In this document: positions 1-8,245 of the stretch, in pieces
How positions within the stretch are numbered: position 1 is the first letter of the stretch
Layout: every line of letters starts with the position of its first letter
Assembly (NCBI RefSeq): GCF_021325795.1
Contig: NZ_JAHPZX010000003.1
Span: forward strand, 895,742 to 959,741
Direction: 5' to 3'
Length of the DNA: 64,000 bases
From: Bordetella sp. LUAb4
GTDB lineage: Bacteria > Pseudomonadota > Gammaproteobacteria > Burkholderiales > Burkholderiaceae_B
Translations under genes and position numbers: made by a program
The notes under the pieces: model-generated
The model's database searches: none
What the model was told of the DNA's origin: nothing
Seen by the model: the letters and a program-made list of their open reading frames with translations, nothing else

Positions 1-762
1 CGCGTAGGTACGCACCAGGAACGGCGTCAACCCGACGCTGTCCTGGCCTCGCATCCAGCGCAGCTGCAACGCTTCGACGCGGCTATCGGGCAAGCGGTGT
101 TCGGTGTGCGCGCGCGCGGCGTAATGCAGGGGGACGCCGGCGGCGATCAGGCGCAGGCCCAGCACCTGGCAGTGCGCGCGGTACACGCCCGGCAAAGACT
201 GATAGCGGTATTGGGCGAAGACGGCGCGTTCGAAAGCCACGTTATTCGCGTAGAAATTGGCCGTGGCCGCTGCCCCGAATCGGCTGGGGAAGTACATGAA
301 ATCTATCGTCGTCAGCGCGGTACCCGCGATGGTCTCGGCGTAGCTGGTGCGGCCGGCTACCACGCGGGGCGCATCAGCCAGGGCAAAGGGCGCCAGCAGT
401 TGCTCCAGCCAGTCCGTGGCGGGCACGCAGTCGGCATCGCCGAACGCGACGTAATCACAGCATGCGGGATCGGTTTGGTCGAAACCCAGATTCTTGGCGT
501 CGTAGTAGCCGGTGTCGGCCTGGATGCGGACGAAGTCGATTCGACATGCGGCCAGGCTTTCGATCTCGCTGCACACCGTGGCGGGCAAGCCGTCATGCGT
601 GATGACAACTTGCGCCAGGCTGGCGAGGGGAATCGATTGCCGGCCCAAGGCCGCTACGAGCCGTTTCAGGCTGCTAGCAACTCTTTGCAGGTCGGCCCCG
701 CCACGCAGGTTGTTCGTTTCCAGCACCAACGCGGTTCTTGCGGCGATTCGTTCCAGGGGCAT
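1..762 (-). CDS. Glycosyltransferase family 2 protein, 3' end cut by window edge
   Basis: The reading frame runs open from an ATG at 762 to the window edge with no stop, giving 254 codons of a partial protein. It has a GT-A layout: a short beta-strand start (ALVLETNNLR), then 'DYVAFGDADCVPATDWLE' with the Asp-Ala-Asp metal/nucleotide-sugar motif at residues 109-111, and further on 'RAHTEHRLPDSRVEALQLRWMRGQ'. Family members transfer a sugar from a nucleotide donor, usually for surface polysaccharide. The substrate cannot be told. It is divergent from an acyltransferase-3 gene, which would fit surface glycan decoration (inference). The ribosome site before 762 is weak, so the start is less certain than the frame. 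Confidence 0.75.
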   Translation of the reverse strand, partial: MPLERIAARTALVLETNNLRGGADLQRVASSLKRLVAALGRQSIPLASLAQVVITHDGLPATVCSEIESLAACRIDFVRIQADTGYYDAKNLGFDQTDPACCDYVAFGDADCVPATDWLEQLLAPFALADAPRVVAGRTSYAETIAGTALTTIDFMYFPSRFGAAATANFYANNVAFERAVFAQYRYQSLPGVYRAHCQVLGLRLIAAGVPLHYAARAHTEHRLPDSRVEALQLRWMRGQDSVGLTPFLVRTYA

Positions 763-921
763 CGCGCTCTCATTCTTCGGAGTTGCGGCAATTCTAAACC
801 CTGCGGGGACAGATCAGCGTGGCGGCGTAGCGGAAGATGCGGAAACATTCTCTGAGTTATCGAGACTCGCCGGGCCAGGCCTGCGTGATAGCCTGCCCCG
901 CTAATCGAGGAGGACTCAACG
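763..921. other. Divergent intergenic region with strong AGGAGG at its right end
   Basis: This 159-bp gap separates the glycosyltransferase and acyltransferase genes. The clearest element is a perfect AGGAGG at 908-913. No convincing -35/-10 pair or inverted repeat was seen. Confidence 0.4.
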
Positions 922-2112
922 ATCTCGGACCGCAATCCCTGGCCCAACCATCCCTCACCGGCGCCCGGCCAGCGCGCCGCTCATCTGCCCTCGCTGACAC
1001 CGCTGCGCGGCATCGCCGCCGTCTGGGTGGTCCTGTATCACTACGGCGTGCTTTATTTCCCCAGCATGCAGCCGGACAGGCATACGGCGCTATTGAACAA
1101 GGGCTACCTGGCGGTGGACCTGTTCTTCCTGCTTAGCGGCTTCGTCATGGCGCATGTCTATTGCGCGATGTTCGAACGGCGCGTCGATACGCGCAGCTAC
1201 TGGACTTTCCTGTCGGCGCGTATCGCGCGGCTATATCCGCTGCATCTGGCGGTACTGGGTTTGTTCGTGGCCCTGGCGCTGGTCGTCAGCATCACGGAGT
1301 ACGCGGCGGGCGGCCCGTTGGCGGGCATTCCGGTCACCGGTGTGCGGTCCATGCTGGCGCTGCTTGCCAATCTGTTCATGTTGCAGGGGCTGCATGCCAG
1401 CACCTTGAGCTGGAATTACGCGGCGTGGTCGATCAGCCTGGAGTTCATGGCCTACCTGGCGTTCCCGTTCGTGCTGGTGCATGTATGGCGAGCCGGCCCA
1501 CGGGCGCAGGGTCTGTTGGCTTTGATGCTGTGCGCCGTGCTGGCGGGGCTGGCATGGTGGACGGGCGATGATTTCAATCAATGGGATGGGCCGACGACCT
1601 TGCTACGCTGCCTGCCGGAGTTTCTGCTCGGCACGCTGCTTTATCGGGTGTATGTGTCGCAACCGTCTTTTCGCCTGGGGACTGGCCCGTTCTCCGGCCA
1701 GTCCTCCAGCCTGTGGTCCGGTGACGCGGTCACGGCCGGCGTGCTGGCGCTGGTGCTTTTGACCTTGCATCTCAAAGGCCCGGATCTATTGGTGATCGTG
1801 CTGTTCGCCGCGCTGCTGATGGCGGTGGTGTCGAACCGCAGCCGCATCGGCGCCTGGTTGAACAGCAGTCCGCTGATCTGGCTGGGAGAGGTGTCCTATG
1901 CCTTGTATCTGATCCACGGTCTGGTGGAACACACGACTAGTGAAATCCTGACGAAGGCATTGCATATCCAGGACCGCCATACGCTATCCACCGGATCGTC
2001 GTTCGGCATGATGGTGCTGATGCTGAGCGTCAGCCTGTTGCTGGCGGCCGCATGCTATCGCTGGATCGAGAAGCCGGCACAGCGGTATCTGCGCGGCGCG
2101 CTGTCCCGGTGA
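922..2112 (+). CDS. Acyltransferase 3 family membrane protein (OafA-like), non-canonical start
   Basis: A polytopic membrane O-acyltransferase of the acyltransferase-3 family, which acetylates sugars of LPS O-antigen, exopolysaccharide or similar glycans. The family's N-terminal block is present as 'LTPLRGIAAVWVVLYHYG', followed by about ten hydrophobic segments and a C-terminal 'SYALYLIHGLVE'. The first ATG/GTG/TTG in frame is GTG 1027, which would delete the LRG block. The conserved protein continues upstream to about 985, and a perfect AGGAGG (908-913) sits 8 nt before an ATC at 922. Stops in this frame at 853, 886 and 889 bound the gene. I therefore place the start at ATC 922. Either a rare ATC start is used, or an ATG has mutated or been misread; GTG 1027 is the conservative alternative. 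Confidence 0.82.
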   Translation: MSDRNPWPNHPSPAPGQRAAHLPSLTPLRGIAAVWVVLYHYGVLYFPSMQPDRHTALLNKGYLAVDLFFLLSGFVMAHVYCAMFERRVDTRSYWTFLSARIARLYPLHLAVLGLFVALALVVSITEYAAGGPLAGIPVTGVRSMLALLANLFMLQGLHASTLSWNYAAWSISLEFMAYLAFPFVLVHVWRAGPRAQGLLALMLCAVLAGLAWWTGDDFNQWDGPTTLLRCLPEFLLGTLLYRVYVSQPSFRLGTGPFSGQSSSLWSGDAVTAGVLALVLLTLHLKGPDLLVIVLFAALLMAVVSNRSRIGAWLNSSPLIWLGEVSYALYLIHGLVEHTTSEILTKALHIQDRHTLSTGSSFGMMVLMLSVSLLLAAACYRWIEKPAQRYLRGALSR

Positions 2113-2118
2113 TGGCGC

Positions 2119-3000
2119 TTATCCTTGCAGGGTTGCTGCCGCGGGCGTGATCGCCGGCCGTTGCGCTGTCAGGGCGCTGCCCATCGAGGCGGCCATGATC
2201 AGTGCGATGGCCACCCATTGCGTCGCGCTCAGGTGTTCATCCAGCAGCAGCAGGGCCAGCAGCGCGGCGGCCGCGGGTTCCATGCTGAGCATGATGCCGA
2301 AAGCCTGTTTGGGCAGGCGCTTGAGTGCCACCATTTCCAGCGAAATCGGGATGGCGCTGGACAGCGCTGCCACGCCCAGGCCCACCCATAGCACCGTGGG
2401 CGACAGCAGGGCCGAACCGGCCTGTACCGCGCCTATCGGCACGACCACCACCGCCGCCACGGTCAGCCCCAGCGATACGGAATGGCCTGCATGCATATGA
2501 TCCACACGCTTGCCGCTGATGATGTACGTGGCCCAGAGTGCCGCGGCCGCCAGGGCGAACATGACGCCCGTGGGATCCAGGGTGCTGACGTTGTTGATCA
2601 TGGGCAGCAGCAGGAGCAGTCCGACGATGGCGAACACTACCCAGATGAAGTCCATGGGACGGCGCGATCCGAGCAAGGCCACCAACAGCGGCCCCGAGAA
2701 CTCGATGGCCACGGCGACGCCGAAGGGAATGGTCCGCAACGCCATGTAGAAGCAGAGATTCATGGCACCCAGCGCCGCGCCGTAATAGGCGACCATGCGT
2801 GCGTCCCGGCCGCTGAGCGGCCAGCGCCACGGCCGCCACAGCACCAGTAGCAGCAGCGCGGAAAACCCCACTCGCACCGCGGTGGTGCCCTGGGCTCCCA
2901 CCAGCGGAAACAAGGTGTGCTTGGCCCAGGACGTGCCCAGCGCCAGGAAGATGACGGAGCCGAGAACGGACAACAGCGGTAACAGCGAGGCGCGGCGCAT
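2119..3000 (-). CDS. EamA/RhtA-type drug/metabolite transporter
   Basis: A 293-residue inner-membrane protein of the DMT superfamily, with ten predicted hydrophobic helices arranged as two EamA repeats (about residues 10-140 and 150-280). 'FSGPLLVALLGSRRPMDFIWVVFAIVG' and 'AALSSAIPISLEMVALKRLPKQAFGIMLSMEPAAAALLALLLLDEHLS' are close in pattern to the threonine/homoserine exporter RhtA. The likely role is proton-driven amino-acid or metabolite efflux; the substrate is not proved. It is convergent with the acyltransferase, with only 6 bp between the stops. The next gene upstream, the DHA2 exporter, is on the same strand 74 bp away. Confidence 0.85.
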   Translation of the reverse strand: MRRASLLPLLSVLGSVIFLALGTSWAKHTLFPLVGAQGTTAVRVGFSALLLLVLWRPWRWPLSGRDARMVAYYGAALGAMNLCFYMALRTIPFGVAVAIEFSGPLLVALLGSRRPMDFIWVVFAIVGLLLLLPMINNVSTLDPTGVMFALAAAALWATYIISGKRVDHMHAGHSVSLGLTVAAVVVVPIGAVQAGSALLSPTVLWVGLGVAALSSAIPISLEMVALKRLPKQAFGIMLSMEPAAAALLALLLLDEHLSATQWVAIALIMAASMGSALTAQRPAITPAAATLQG

Positions 3001-3074
3001 GGGTCAGCCGAATGATCGGATGGAAAGCGTGGGACGGAAGGCGCGATTTTGCACCATTTCCGTGCGGATTGCTG

Positions 3075-4661
3075 TCACATGGTGCGCATCGTCAGATAGC
3101 TGGCCAGCGCCAGCACCCATATGGCGATGCCGCCGTACAGCATGATCCAGCCAAAGCCATGGGCCAGCGCGGCGCGGACCAGCGGCAGCGGAGCTGCCAT
3201 GGCCGTGGGCAAGGCGGTGGCTAGCGTCGCCGCGGCTTCCTGCAGATTGCCCGAAGCGATGCGGTTGGCCAGGGCGTGGCCGAGGTCGCCCGACGGCAGC
3301 GCGGGCAAGGCACTGTGCAGATAGTGCGCGACGCCGGCCACCAGCAGGAAACCCATCAGCGCGATATTCATGGACAGGGAGATCATGCGGGCGCTCATGT
3401 CGATGCCCGACGCCATGCCGGCGCGCGCGCTGGACACCGATCCGGTGCTGGTGTTGGTGACCGGGGTGTTGGTCAGCCCCAGGCCGGCACCGGCCACCAG
3501 GCATCCCGGCAGCACGGTCAGCCAGTCCACCTGGCTGCCTATGCGCATCAACAGGAAGCCGGCGCCGATCACGAACATGCCCGTCGGAATGGCGATGCCG
3601 GGCCGATAGCGCAGCGCAAGGCGTTCACCCAGGGGCGGGAAAATCAAGGTGGGCAGGGTATAGGCGAGCAGCGACGCGCCGGCGGTGGCGGCGTCCTGGC
3701 CCAACGCGCCTTGGAAGTAGATGGGCAGGTAGATGACCATGGGCCAAAAGCTGAAGTTCATGCCCGCCGAACCCAGCAGCGCGCCGGAGAAATTGCGCAC
3801 CCGAAACACCGAGAAATCGAACATGGGATGGGAGGCGTGCGTTTCAGCCCGGAGAAAGACACAGAGGGAGACCCCGCTCACCGCCAGGGCGACCAGGGCG
3901 GTGGCGCTGGTGAAACCGTGATCCGCGCCCTGCGTGACGAAGTAAGCCAGCCCGAGCACGGCCAGGGAAAGCGCCACGGTGCCCGCGACGTCCAGCTTGC
4001 CGGCCTGGGGATCGCGCGATTCTTCCACGCTGGCGATAGCCAGGACCCACGTCGCCACGGCGATGAACACATGGACCCAGAACACCCAGCGCCAGTCGGA
4101 CAGGGCGACGATGATGCCGCCCACCAGAGGGCCGAAGCCCAGCCCGATGCCGAAAATGATGCCCCATGCGCTGAACGCCTTGGCGCGCATGCCGGGATGG
4201 CTGAATTGGCGCGACAGCACGGCTACCAGGCAGATCAGCATCGCCCCGCCGCTGGCGCCTTGCAGGACACGGGCGGCGATCAGCAAGGGCGTACTCCACG
4301 CCAGCCCGCACAGCAGCGAGGAGACGCCGAACAGGACGATCGAATAGAGGAAGACGCGCTTGCGGCCATAGCGGTCGGCCAGCGTGCCAGTGGCCATCAG
4401 CACCGCCGTGCAGGCGATGGTGTAGCCGTTCATGATCCACTGCATGCCCACGAAACTGCCTTGCAGCGAGTGTTCCAGGATGGGCAAGATGACTGGCACG
4501 CTGGAGATCTCCAGGCCGGACATCAGCGCGGCCAGGCACACGGCCAGCAGGGCCAGGCGGTCGCGCGGCGAGAACGAGGCGGACTCCTGGGAGGAACTTG
4601 CTTCTGGCGGCGTCGAGGCCGCGGGTGGCAGGGCGGGGAGGGGGATGTCGCGCGCCGGCAT
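3075..4661 (-). CDS. DHA2-family MFS multidrug exporter
   Basis: A 528-residue major facilitator of the EmrB/QacA (DHA2) class with 14 hydrophobic segments. Motif A is seen as 'GTLADRYGRKR' and the antiporter motif C as 'GIGLGFGPLVGG'. It is expected to expel drugs or organic compounds using the proton gradient. An upstream in-frame ATG exists at 4715, but ATG 4661 is preceded by AAGGAG (4672-4677 on the other strand) at 10-nt spacing and gives a typical N terminus, so it was preferred. The gene is divergent from a LysR regulator, and the shared promoter holds a perfect 21-bp palindrome. This is the classic local-regulator arrangement. Confidence 0.88.
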   Translation of the reverse strand: MPARDIPLPALPPAASTPPEASSSQESASFSPRDRLALLAVCLAALMSGLEISSVPVILPILEHSLQGSFVGMQWIMNGYTIACTAVLMATGTLADRYGRKRVFLYSIVLFGVSSLLCGLAWSTPLLIAARVLQGASGGAMLICLVAVLSRQFSHPGMRAKAFSAWGIIFGIGLGFGPLVGGIIVALSDWRWVFWVHVFIAVATWVLAIASVEESRDPQAGKLDVAGTVALSLAVLGLAYFVTQGADHGFTSATALVALAVSGVSLCVFLRAETHASHPMFDFSVFRVRNFSGALLGSAGMNFSFWPMVIYLPIYFQGALGQDAATAGASLLAYTLPTLIFPPLGERLALRYRPGIAIPTGMFVIGAGFLLMRIGSQVDWLTVLPGCLVAGAGLGLTNTPVTNTSTGSVSSARAGMASGIDMSARMISLSMNIALMGFLLVAGVAHYLHSALPALPSGDLGHALANRIASGNLQEAAATLATALPTAMAAPLPLVRAALAHGFGWIMLYGGIAIWVLALASYLTMRTM

Positions 4662-4722
4662 GGTGCTGTCACTCCTTGGGTGGGGGCGTCCGGGCAATGG
4701 ATGGGACGCGATCAAGGCAGTT

Positions 4723-4743
4723 TATGGGAATAAAATTCCCATA
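4723..4743. promoter_or_regulatory. Perfect 21-bp inverted repeat between DHA2 exporter and LysR genes
   Basis: TATGGGAAT and ATTCCCATA are exact reverse complements separated by AAA. The element lies 62 bp before the exporter start and 79 bp before the LysR start, in an AT-rich patch. LysR proteins usually bind interrupted dyads in divergent promoters, so this is the probable operator. A second partial element, 'TATTCCTAGGAT', follows around 4755-4766. Confidence 0.6.
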
Positions 4744-4821
4744 TTGGCTAGTTATATTCCTAGGATTTAGTCCTTGAATGATCCAATCACAGGCTTCGGT
4801 TTACAGCCGAACGAGACGCAC

Positions 4822-5784
4822 ATGATCGACAAATTGGACGGCGTGACCACCTTCGTCCAGGTGGTGGAAACCGGCGGATTCGCGGCCGCCGCGCAGCGGC
4901 TGGAGCTGACCCGTTCGGCGGTCGGCAAGGCTATTGCCAGGCTGGAAGCGCGGCTGGGCGTGCGGCTGATCCAGCGCAACACCCGCAACCAGGCACTGAC
5001 CACGGAAGGCCAGGCCTATTACGAACGCTGTGTGCGCGCGCTGGCGGAACTGGATGCTGGCGAAGCCGATCTGGACAGTGGCCGGATGGCGCCCAGCGGA
5101 CGCCTGCGCGTGAGCGTGCCGGAGGCTTTTGGGCAACTCTGCGTGGCGCCCGCGCTGCTGGCGTTGACGCGCTTGCATCCTCAGTTGCACGTCGATCTGT
5201 CGTTTAGCGACCGCTATGTGGACCTGATCGAGGAAGGCTTCGACCTGGCCATACGCATCGGTAAGCTGGAAGACAGCAGCACGCTGGCGGCGCGCCGCCT
5301 GGGCACGCAGCACACGGGCATAGGGGCGTCACCGGCTTACCTGGCGCGGCACGGTACGCCGCGCGACGTCGGTGATCTGGATGGCCATGTGCGCGTCGCG
5401 TATTCGCATGGCGGGGCGACCGCCGCATGGACCTTGCGCGACGCCGCGGGCCGCACGCGGCGCGTGGATGTGCCGGCGCAAATCAGCATGGACGACGTGC
5501 AGGCCATTGCGCATGCGGCCGCCGAGGGGCTGGGCCTGGCGTGGCTGCCCAGCTGGCTATTGATGCGTTATGTGCAGCGGGGAGCGTTGGTGCAGGTGCT
5601 GGAGAACACCAGCATCGAGCCGCAAGAGGTCTATGCCGTGTGGCCTCAGGCGCGGTACCTGCGCTGCAAGACCCGTGCAGCCATCGACGCGCTGGTTGCG
5701 CGGATCCCCGCGCTGATGGCGGGCGAGGCTAGGGTAAGCTTGTCGGCATTGAAGGTCCCTGCGGGGACGCGGAGTCGTGCATGA
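4822..5784 (+). CDS. LysR-family transcriptional regulator
   Basis: A regulator of 320 residues with an N-terminal winged helix-turn-helix (about residues 1-65: 'TTFVQVVETGGFAAAAQRLELTRSAVGKAIARLE') and a C-terminal periplasmic-binding-like effector domain from about residue 90. TTG 4774 would add 16 residues; ATG 4822 matches the usual LysR start ('MIDKLDGVTTFVQ') and was chosen. It probably controls the divergent DHA2 exporter through the 4723-4743 palindrome. Its stop overlaps the tspO start (ATGA), so the two are likely co-transcribed. Confidence 0.88.
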   Translation: MIDKLDGVTTFVQVVETGGFAAAAQRLELTRSAVGKAIARLEARLGVRLIQRNTRNQALTTEGQAYYERCVRALAELDAGEADLDSGRMAPSGRLRVSVPEAFGQLCVAPALLALTRLHPQLHVDLSFSDRYVDLIEEGFDLAIRIGKLEDSSTLAARRLGTQHTGIGASPAYLARHGTPRDVGDLDGHVRVAYSHGGATAAWTLRDAAGRTRRVDVPAQISMDDVQAIAHAAAEGLGLAWLPSWLLMRYVQRGALVQVLENTSIEPQEVYAVWPQARYLRCKTRAAIDALVARIPALMAGEARVSLSALKVPAGTRSRA

Positions 5785-6275
5785 CGATATCGATCAAGCG
5801 GCAGTGGGTGGGATTGGTGGGCTGGCTTGCCGCCGGCTTTGTCACGGGTGCCATCGGTGCCATTGCATCGGTACAGGCCGCCGAGTTCTACGCTCAACTC
5901 GTCAAGCCGACCTGGGCGCCGCCAGCGGGCGTCTTCGGGCCCGCGTGGACCGTGCTGTATATCTTGATGAGCCTGGCGGCATGGCTGGTGTGGCGCGGCG
6001 GCGGGTGGCGTACGCGCGGACCGGTGTTGCGCCTGTTCCTGGTCCAGCTGGCCGTGAATGCGCTATGGAGCTGGCTGTTCTTCGCCTGGCATCAGGGCGC
6101 GTGGGCGTTCGCCAACATCTGCGTACTGTGGCTGCTGATCCTGGCAACATTGATCGGGTTCTGGCGCGTGCGTCCCTTGGCGGGCCTGCTCCTGGTCCCG
6201 TACCTGGCATGGGTAAGCTTCGCCACCGCGCTGTGCTATCGCGTATGGCAGAACAATCCCGGCTTGCTTGGCTAG
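5781..6275 (+). CDS. tspO: TspO/MBR family tryptophan-rich sensory protein
   Basis: A 164-residue, five-helix membrane protein. The family signature appears as 'KPTWAPPAGVFGPAWTVLYILMSLAAWLVWR', followed by 'QLAVNALWSWLFFAWHQGAWAFANICVLWLLI' and a C-terminal 'PYLAWVSFATALCYRVWQNN'. TspO proteins bind porphyrins and cholesterol-like ligands and modulate tetrapyrrole or stress responses. It overlaps the preceding LysR gene by 4 nt (ATGA), which implies translational coupling. Confidence 0.92.
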   Translation: MTISIKRQWVGLVGWLAAGFVTGAIGAIASVQAAEFYAQLVKPTWAPPAGVFGPAWTVLYILMSLAAWLVWRGGGWRTRGPVLRLFLVQLAVNALWSWLFFAWHQGAWAFANICVLWLLILATLIGFWRVRPLAGLLLVPYLAWVSFATALCYRVWQNNPGLLG

Positions 6276-6343
6276 GAGGCATGCCGGGAGTGATTGCCTT
6301 GCGCGATATTGAATGATTGAATGCCCGCGTTCGAAGCCGCCAA

Positions 6344-7144
6344 TCAATCGCAGCGCGCGCTCATGCCGCCGTCGACGATGATCTCCGTGCCGGTGATGAA
6401 GCGGGCTTCGTCCGAGGCCAGGAACAGGGTGGCATTGGCGGTATCGGTGCCGTCACCCATGAAGCCCAGGGGAATGCGCGCCTGGCGTTGCCGCAGCAAG
6501 GACTCGACGTCGCCGCCCGCGCGTTGCTTCGCCAGCCTGGCTTCCACCATGGGCGTGTGCATCTGGCCTGGAATCACCGTGTTTACGCGGATCTTGTGCT
6601 TGGCATATTCCACCGCGACCACGCGCGAGAACTGGATGATGCCAGCCTTGGAGGAGGCATAGCCGACTTGCGCCGCGCCGGTCCAGCGTATGCCCGAGGT
6701 CGACGCCGTGTTCACGATCGCGCCGCCGCCTTGCCGCTGCATGACCGGGATGACGTGCTTGCAGGCCAGGAAGACGCTCTTCAGGTTGAAGTCCATCTGC
6801 GCGTCCCAGTCTTCTTCGGAAAGGTCGACGGGGCCCCCCTTGCGCGATCCGCCCACGTTGTTCACCAGGATATCGATGCGGCCATAGTGCGTAAGGCAGG
6901 CCTCGACCATGGCCTGCACGTCGGCATTGCGGGTGGCATCGCCAGTCCAGGTGCGGATGTCCCCCGCGGCACCTTGCGCCAGCGTCAGCGTCTGCGCCAT
7001 GGCGTCGGCATCGATGTCGACGGCCAGCACCTTGGCACCTTCCCGCGCGAAGCGCACGGCCACCGCCCGGCCATTGCCCCAGCCAGGACCGATGCAGCCC
7101 GCGCCGGTCACGATTGCCACTTTGCCTTCCAGTCTTCCTGCCAT
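6344..7144 (-). CDS. SDR-family NAD(P)-dependent oxidoreductase
   Basis: A classical short-chain dehydrogenase of 266 residues. It shows a Rossmann start 'KVAIVTGAG..GPGWGNGRAVA', 'DILVNNVGG', a catalytic Ser block 'IVNTAS' and 'YASSKAG' with the YxxxK pair, and the C-terminal 'ASDEARFITGTEIIVDGG'. The glycine-rich loop is longer than usual (GAGCIGPGWGNG). The substrate is unknown. It lies downstream of a Bug receptor and a CoA-transferase on the same strand, so a role in degrading an imported carboxylic acid is likely (inference). AGGAG stands about 10 nt before ATG 7144, and an 11-base C tract lies just upstream of that on the coding strand. Confidence 0.88.
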   Translation of the reverse strand: MAGRLEGKVAIVTGAGCIGPGWGNGRAVAVRFAREGAKVLAVDIDADAMAQTLTLAQGAAGDIRTWTGDATRNADVQAMVEACLTHYGRIDILVNNVGGSRKGGPVDLSEEDWDAQMDFNLKSVFLACKHVIPVMQRQGGGAIVNTASTSGIRWTGAAQVGYASSKAGIIQFSRVVAVEYAKHKIRVNTVIPGQMHTPMVEARLAKQRAGGDVESLLRQRQARIPLGFMGDGTDTANATLFLASDEARFITGTEIIVDGGMSARCD

Positions 7145-7163
7145 GGTGTCATGTCTCCTCGAT

Positions 7164-7174
7164 GGGGGGGGGGG
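7164..7174. repeat. Homopolymer G(11), C(11) on the coding strand of the downstream gene
   Basis: Eleven consecutive G on the plus strand lie in the 43-bp gap between the Bug gene and the SDR gene. On the transcribed sense strand this is a C(11) run just before the SDR ribosome site. Homopolymers this long are slippage-prone. Confidence 0.9.
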
Positions 7175-7187
7175 CGCTGTCCGCGCC

Positions 7188-8192
7188 TTACTCCGACTTC
7201 AGGCCGAGCCGTTTGATGGTGTCCGACCAGCGCGTGTATTCCTGCCCAATGTAGGCGCTGCACTGCTTCTGGTCCATGTTCATCGGTTCGGCACCCTGGA
7301 AGTCCAGGCTCTCCTTGACCTTGGCGTCTTTCATGGCGGCTTGCACCGCTGCGTTCAACTTGGCCAGCACGGCGGGCGGCGTGCCTTTGGGTGCGGCCAG
7401 AATCTGCCAGGTGCCCGCATCGAAGCCGCGCAGTCCCGCCACGCTTTCGCTCAGCGACGGCACGTCCGGCAACGCCGGTGAACGGTGGCCGGATGTCACC
7501 GCCAGGGCCTTGACCCGGCCGTCCTTGATGAAGGGCAAGGCGCTGTTGAAGGACCCCGAATACATGAAGTTGACGTTGCCGCTGGCAAGATCGGTCAGCG
7601 CGGGACCATTGCCCTTGTACGGAACGTGTTGGAACTTCAGGTCCAGGCGGCCCGCGATGTCCATGGACACCAGATGGTCGATCGAGCCATTGCCCGATGA
7701 TCCCTGGAAGTACTTGGATGGGTCGGCCTTCACCGCCTTGTAGAAGTCTTCGGCGGTGGCCGAGGCGTCGCGCTTGGGCACCAGCAGGATCAGGGGCACG
7801 GACACGGAGCAGCCGGCCACGTCGAAGGCCTTGGTAGGATCGAGATCGGCGCGGTTGAACAGCGCCGGCGCGGTGGTCACCGACGATGTGCCGTACATCA
7901 GGGTATAGCCGTCCGGCTTGGCGCGAACCAGTTCCTGCGTGCCGATATTGCCGCCCGCACCGGGACGGTTCTCGATGATGATGGGCACGTTGAGGATTTC
8001 CGACACGCGCTTGAACAGCACCCGGCCGATGGCATCGGTGGGGCCGCCCGGCGCGAAGCCGATCAGCAGGGTGATCGGCTTGTCGGGATAGGCATCGGCC
8101 GCCCGCGCCGGCATGGCGGTGGCCAGTCCGATGACGGCCAGCACGGATGCCAGCGTGACGGTGGCGCGTTTGAAGGTGAGGGGGGGTAGCAT
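7188..8192 (-). CDS. Bug/TctC-family periplasmic tricarboxylate-type receptor
   Basis: A 334-residue secreted solute-binding protein. A signal peptide of about 31 residues ends 'MPARAADA', and then 'YPDKPITLLIGFAPGGPTDAIGR' and 'ENRPGAGGNIG' give the Bug loop signatures. Bug proteins bind carboxylates or amides for TTT transporters or for signalling; no TctA/TctB partner genes are nearby. AAGGAG stands 7-8 nt before ATG 8192. It lies between a CoA-transferase and an SDR on the same strand, and probably captures the substrate that these enzymes process. Confidence 0.9.
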   Translation of the reverse strand: MLPPLTFKRATVTLASVLAVIGLATAMPARAADAYPDKPITLLIGFAPGGPTDAIGRVLFKRVSEILNVPIIIENRPGAGGNIGTQELVRAKPDGYTLMYGTSSVTTAPALFNRADLDPTKAFDVAGCSVSVPLILLVPKRDASATAEDFYKAVKADPSKYFQGSSGNGSIDHLVSMDIAGRLDLKFQHVPYKGNGPALTDLASGNVNFMYSGSFNSALPFIKDGRVKALAVTSGHRSPALPDVPSLSESVAGLRGFDAGTWQILAAPKGTPPAVLAKLNAAVQAAMKDAKVKESLDFQGAEPMNMDQKQCSAYIGQEYTRWSDTIKRLGLKSE

Positions 8193-8245
8193 GGCTTGTC
8201 TCCTTTTATAAGTATCTTGGTAAGCGTTGCTTCGTCAGTACCGCA

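Noticed and set aside
3276..4733. 485-codon open frame on the plus strand
   Set aside because: It is antisense to the DHA2 exporter, low complexity, and has no ribosome site.
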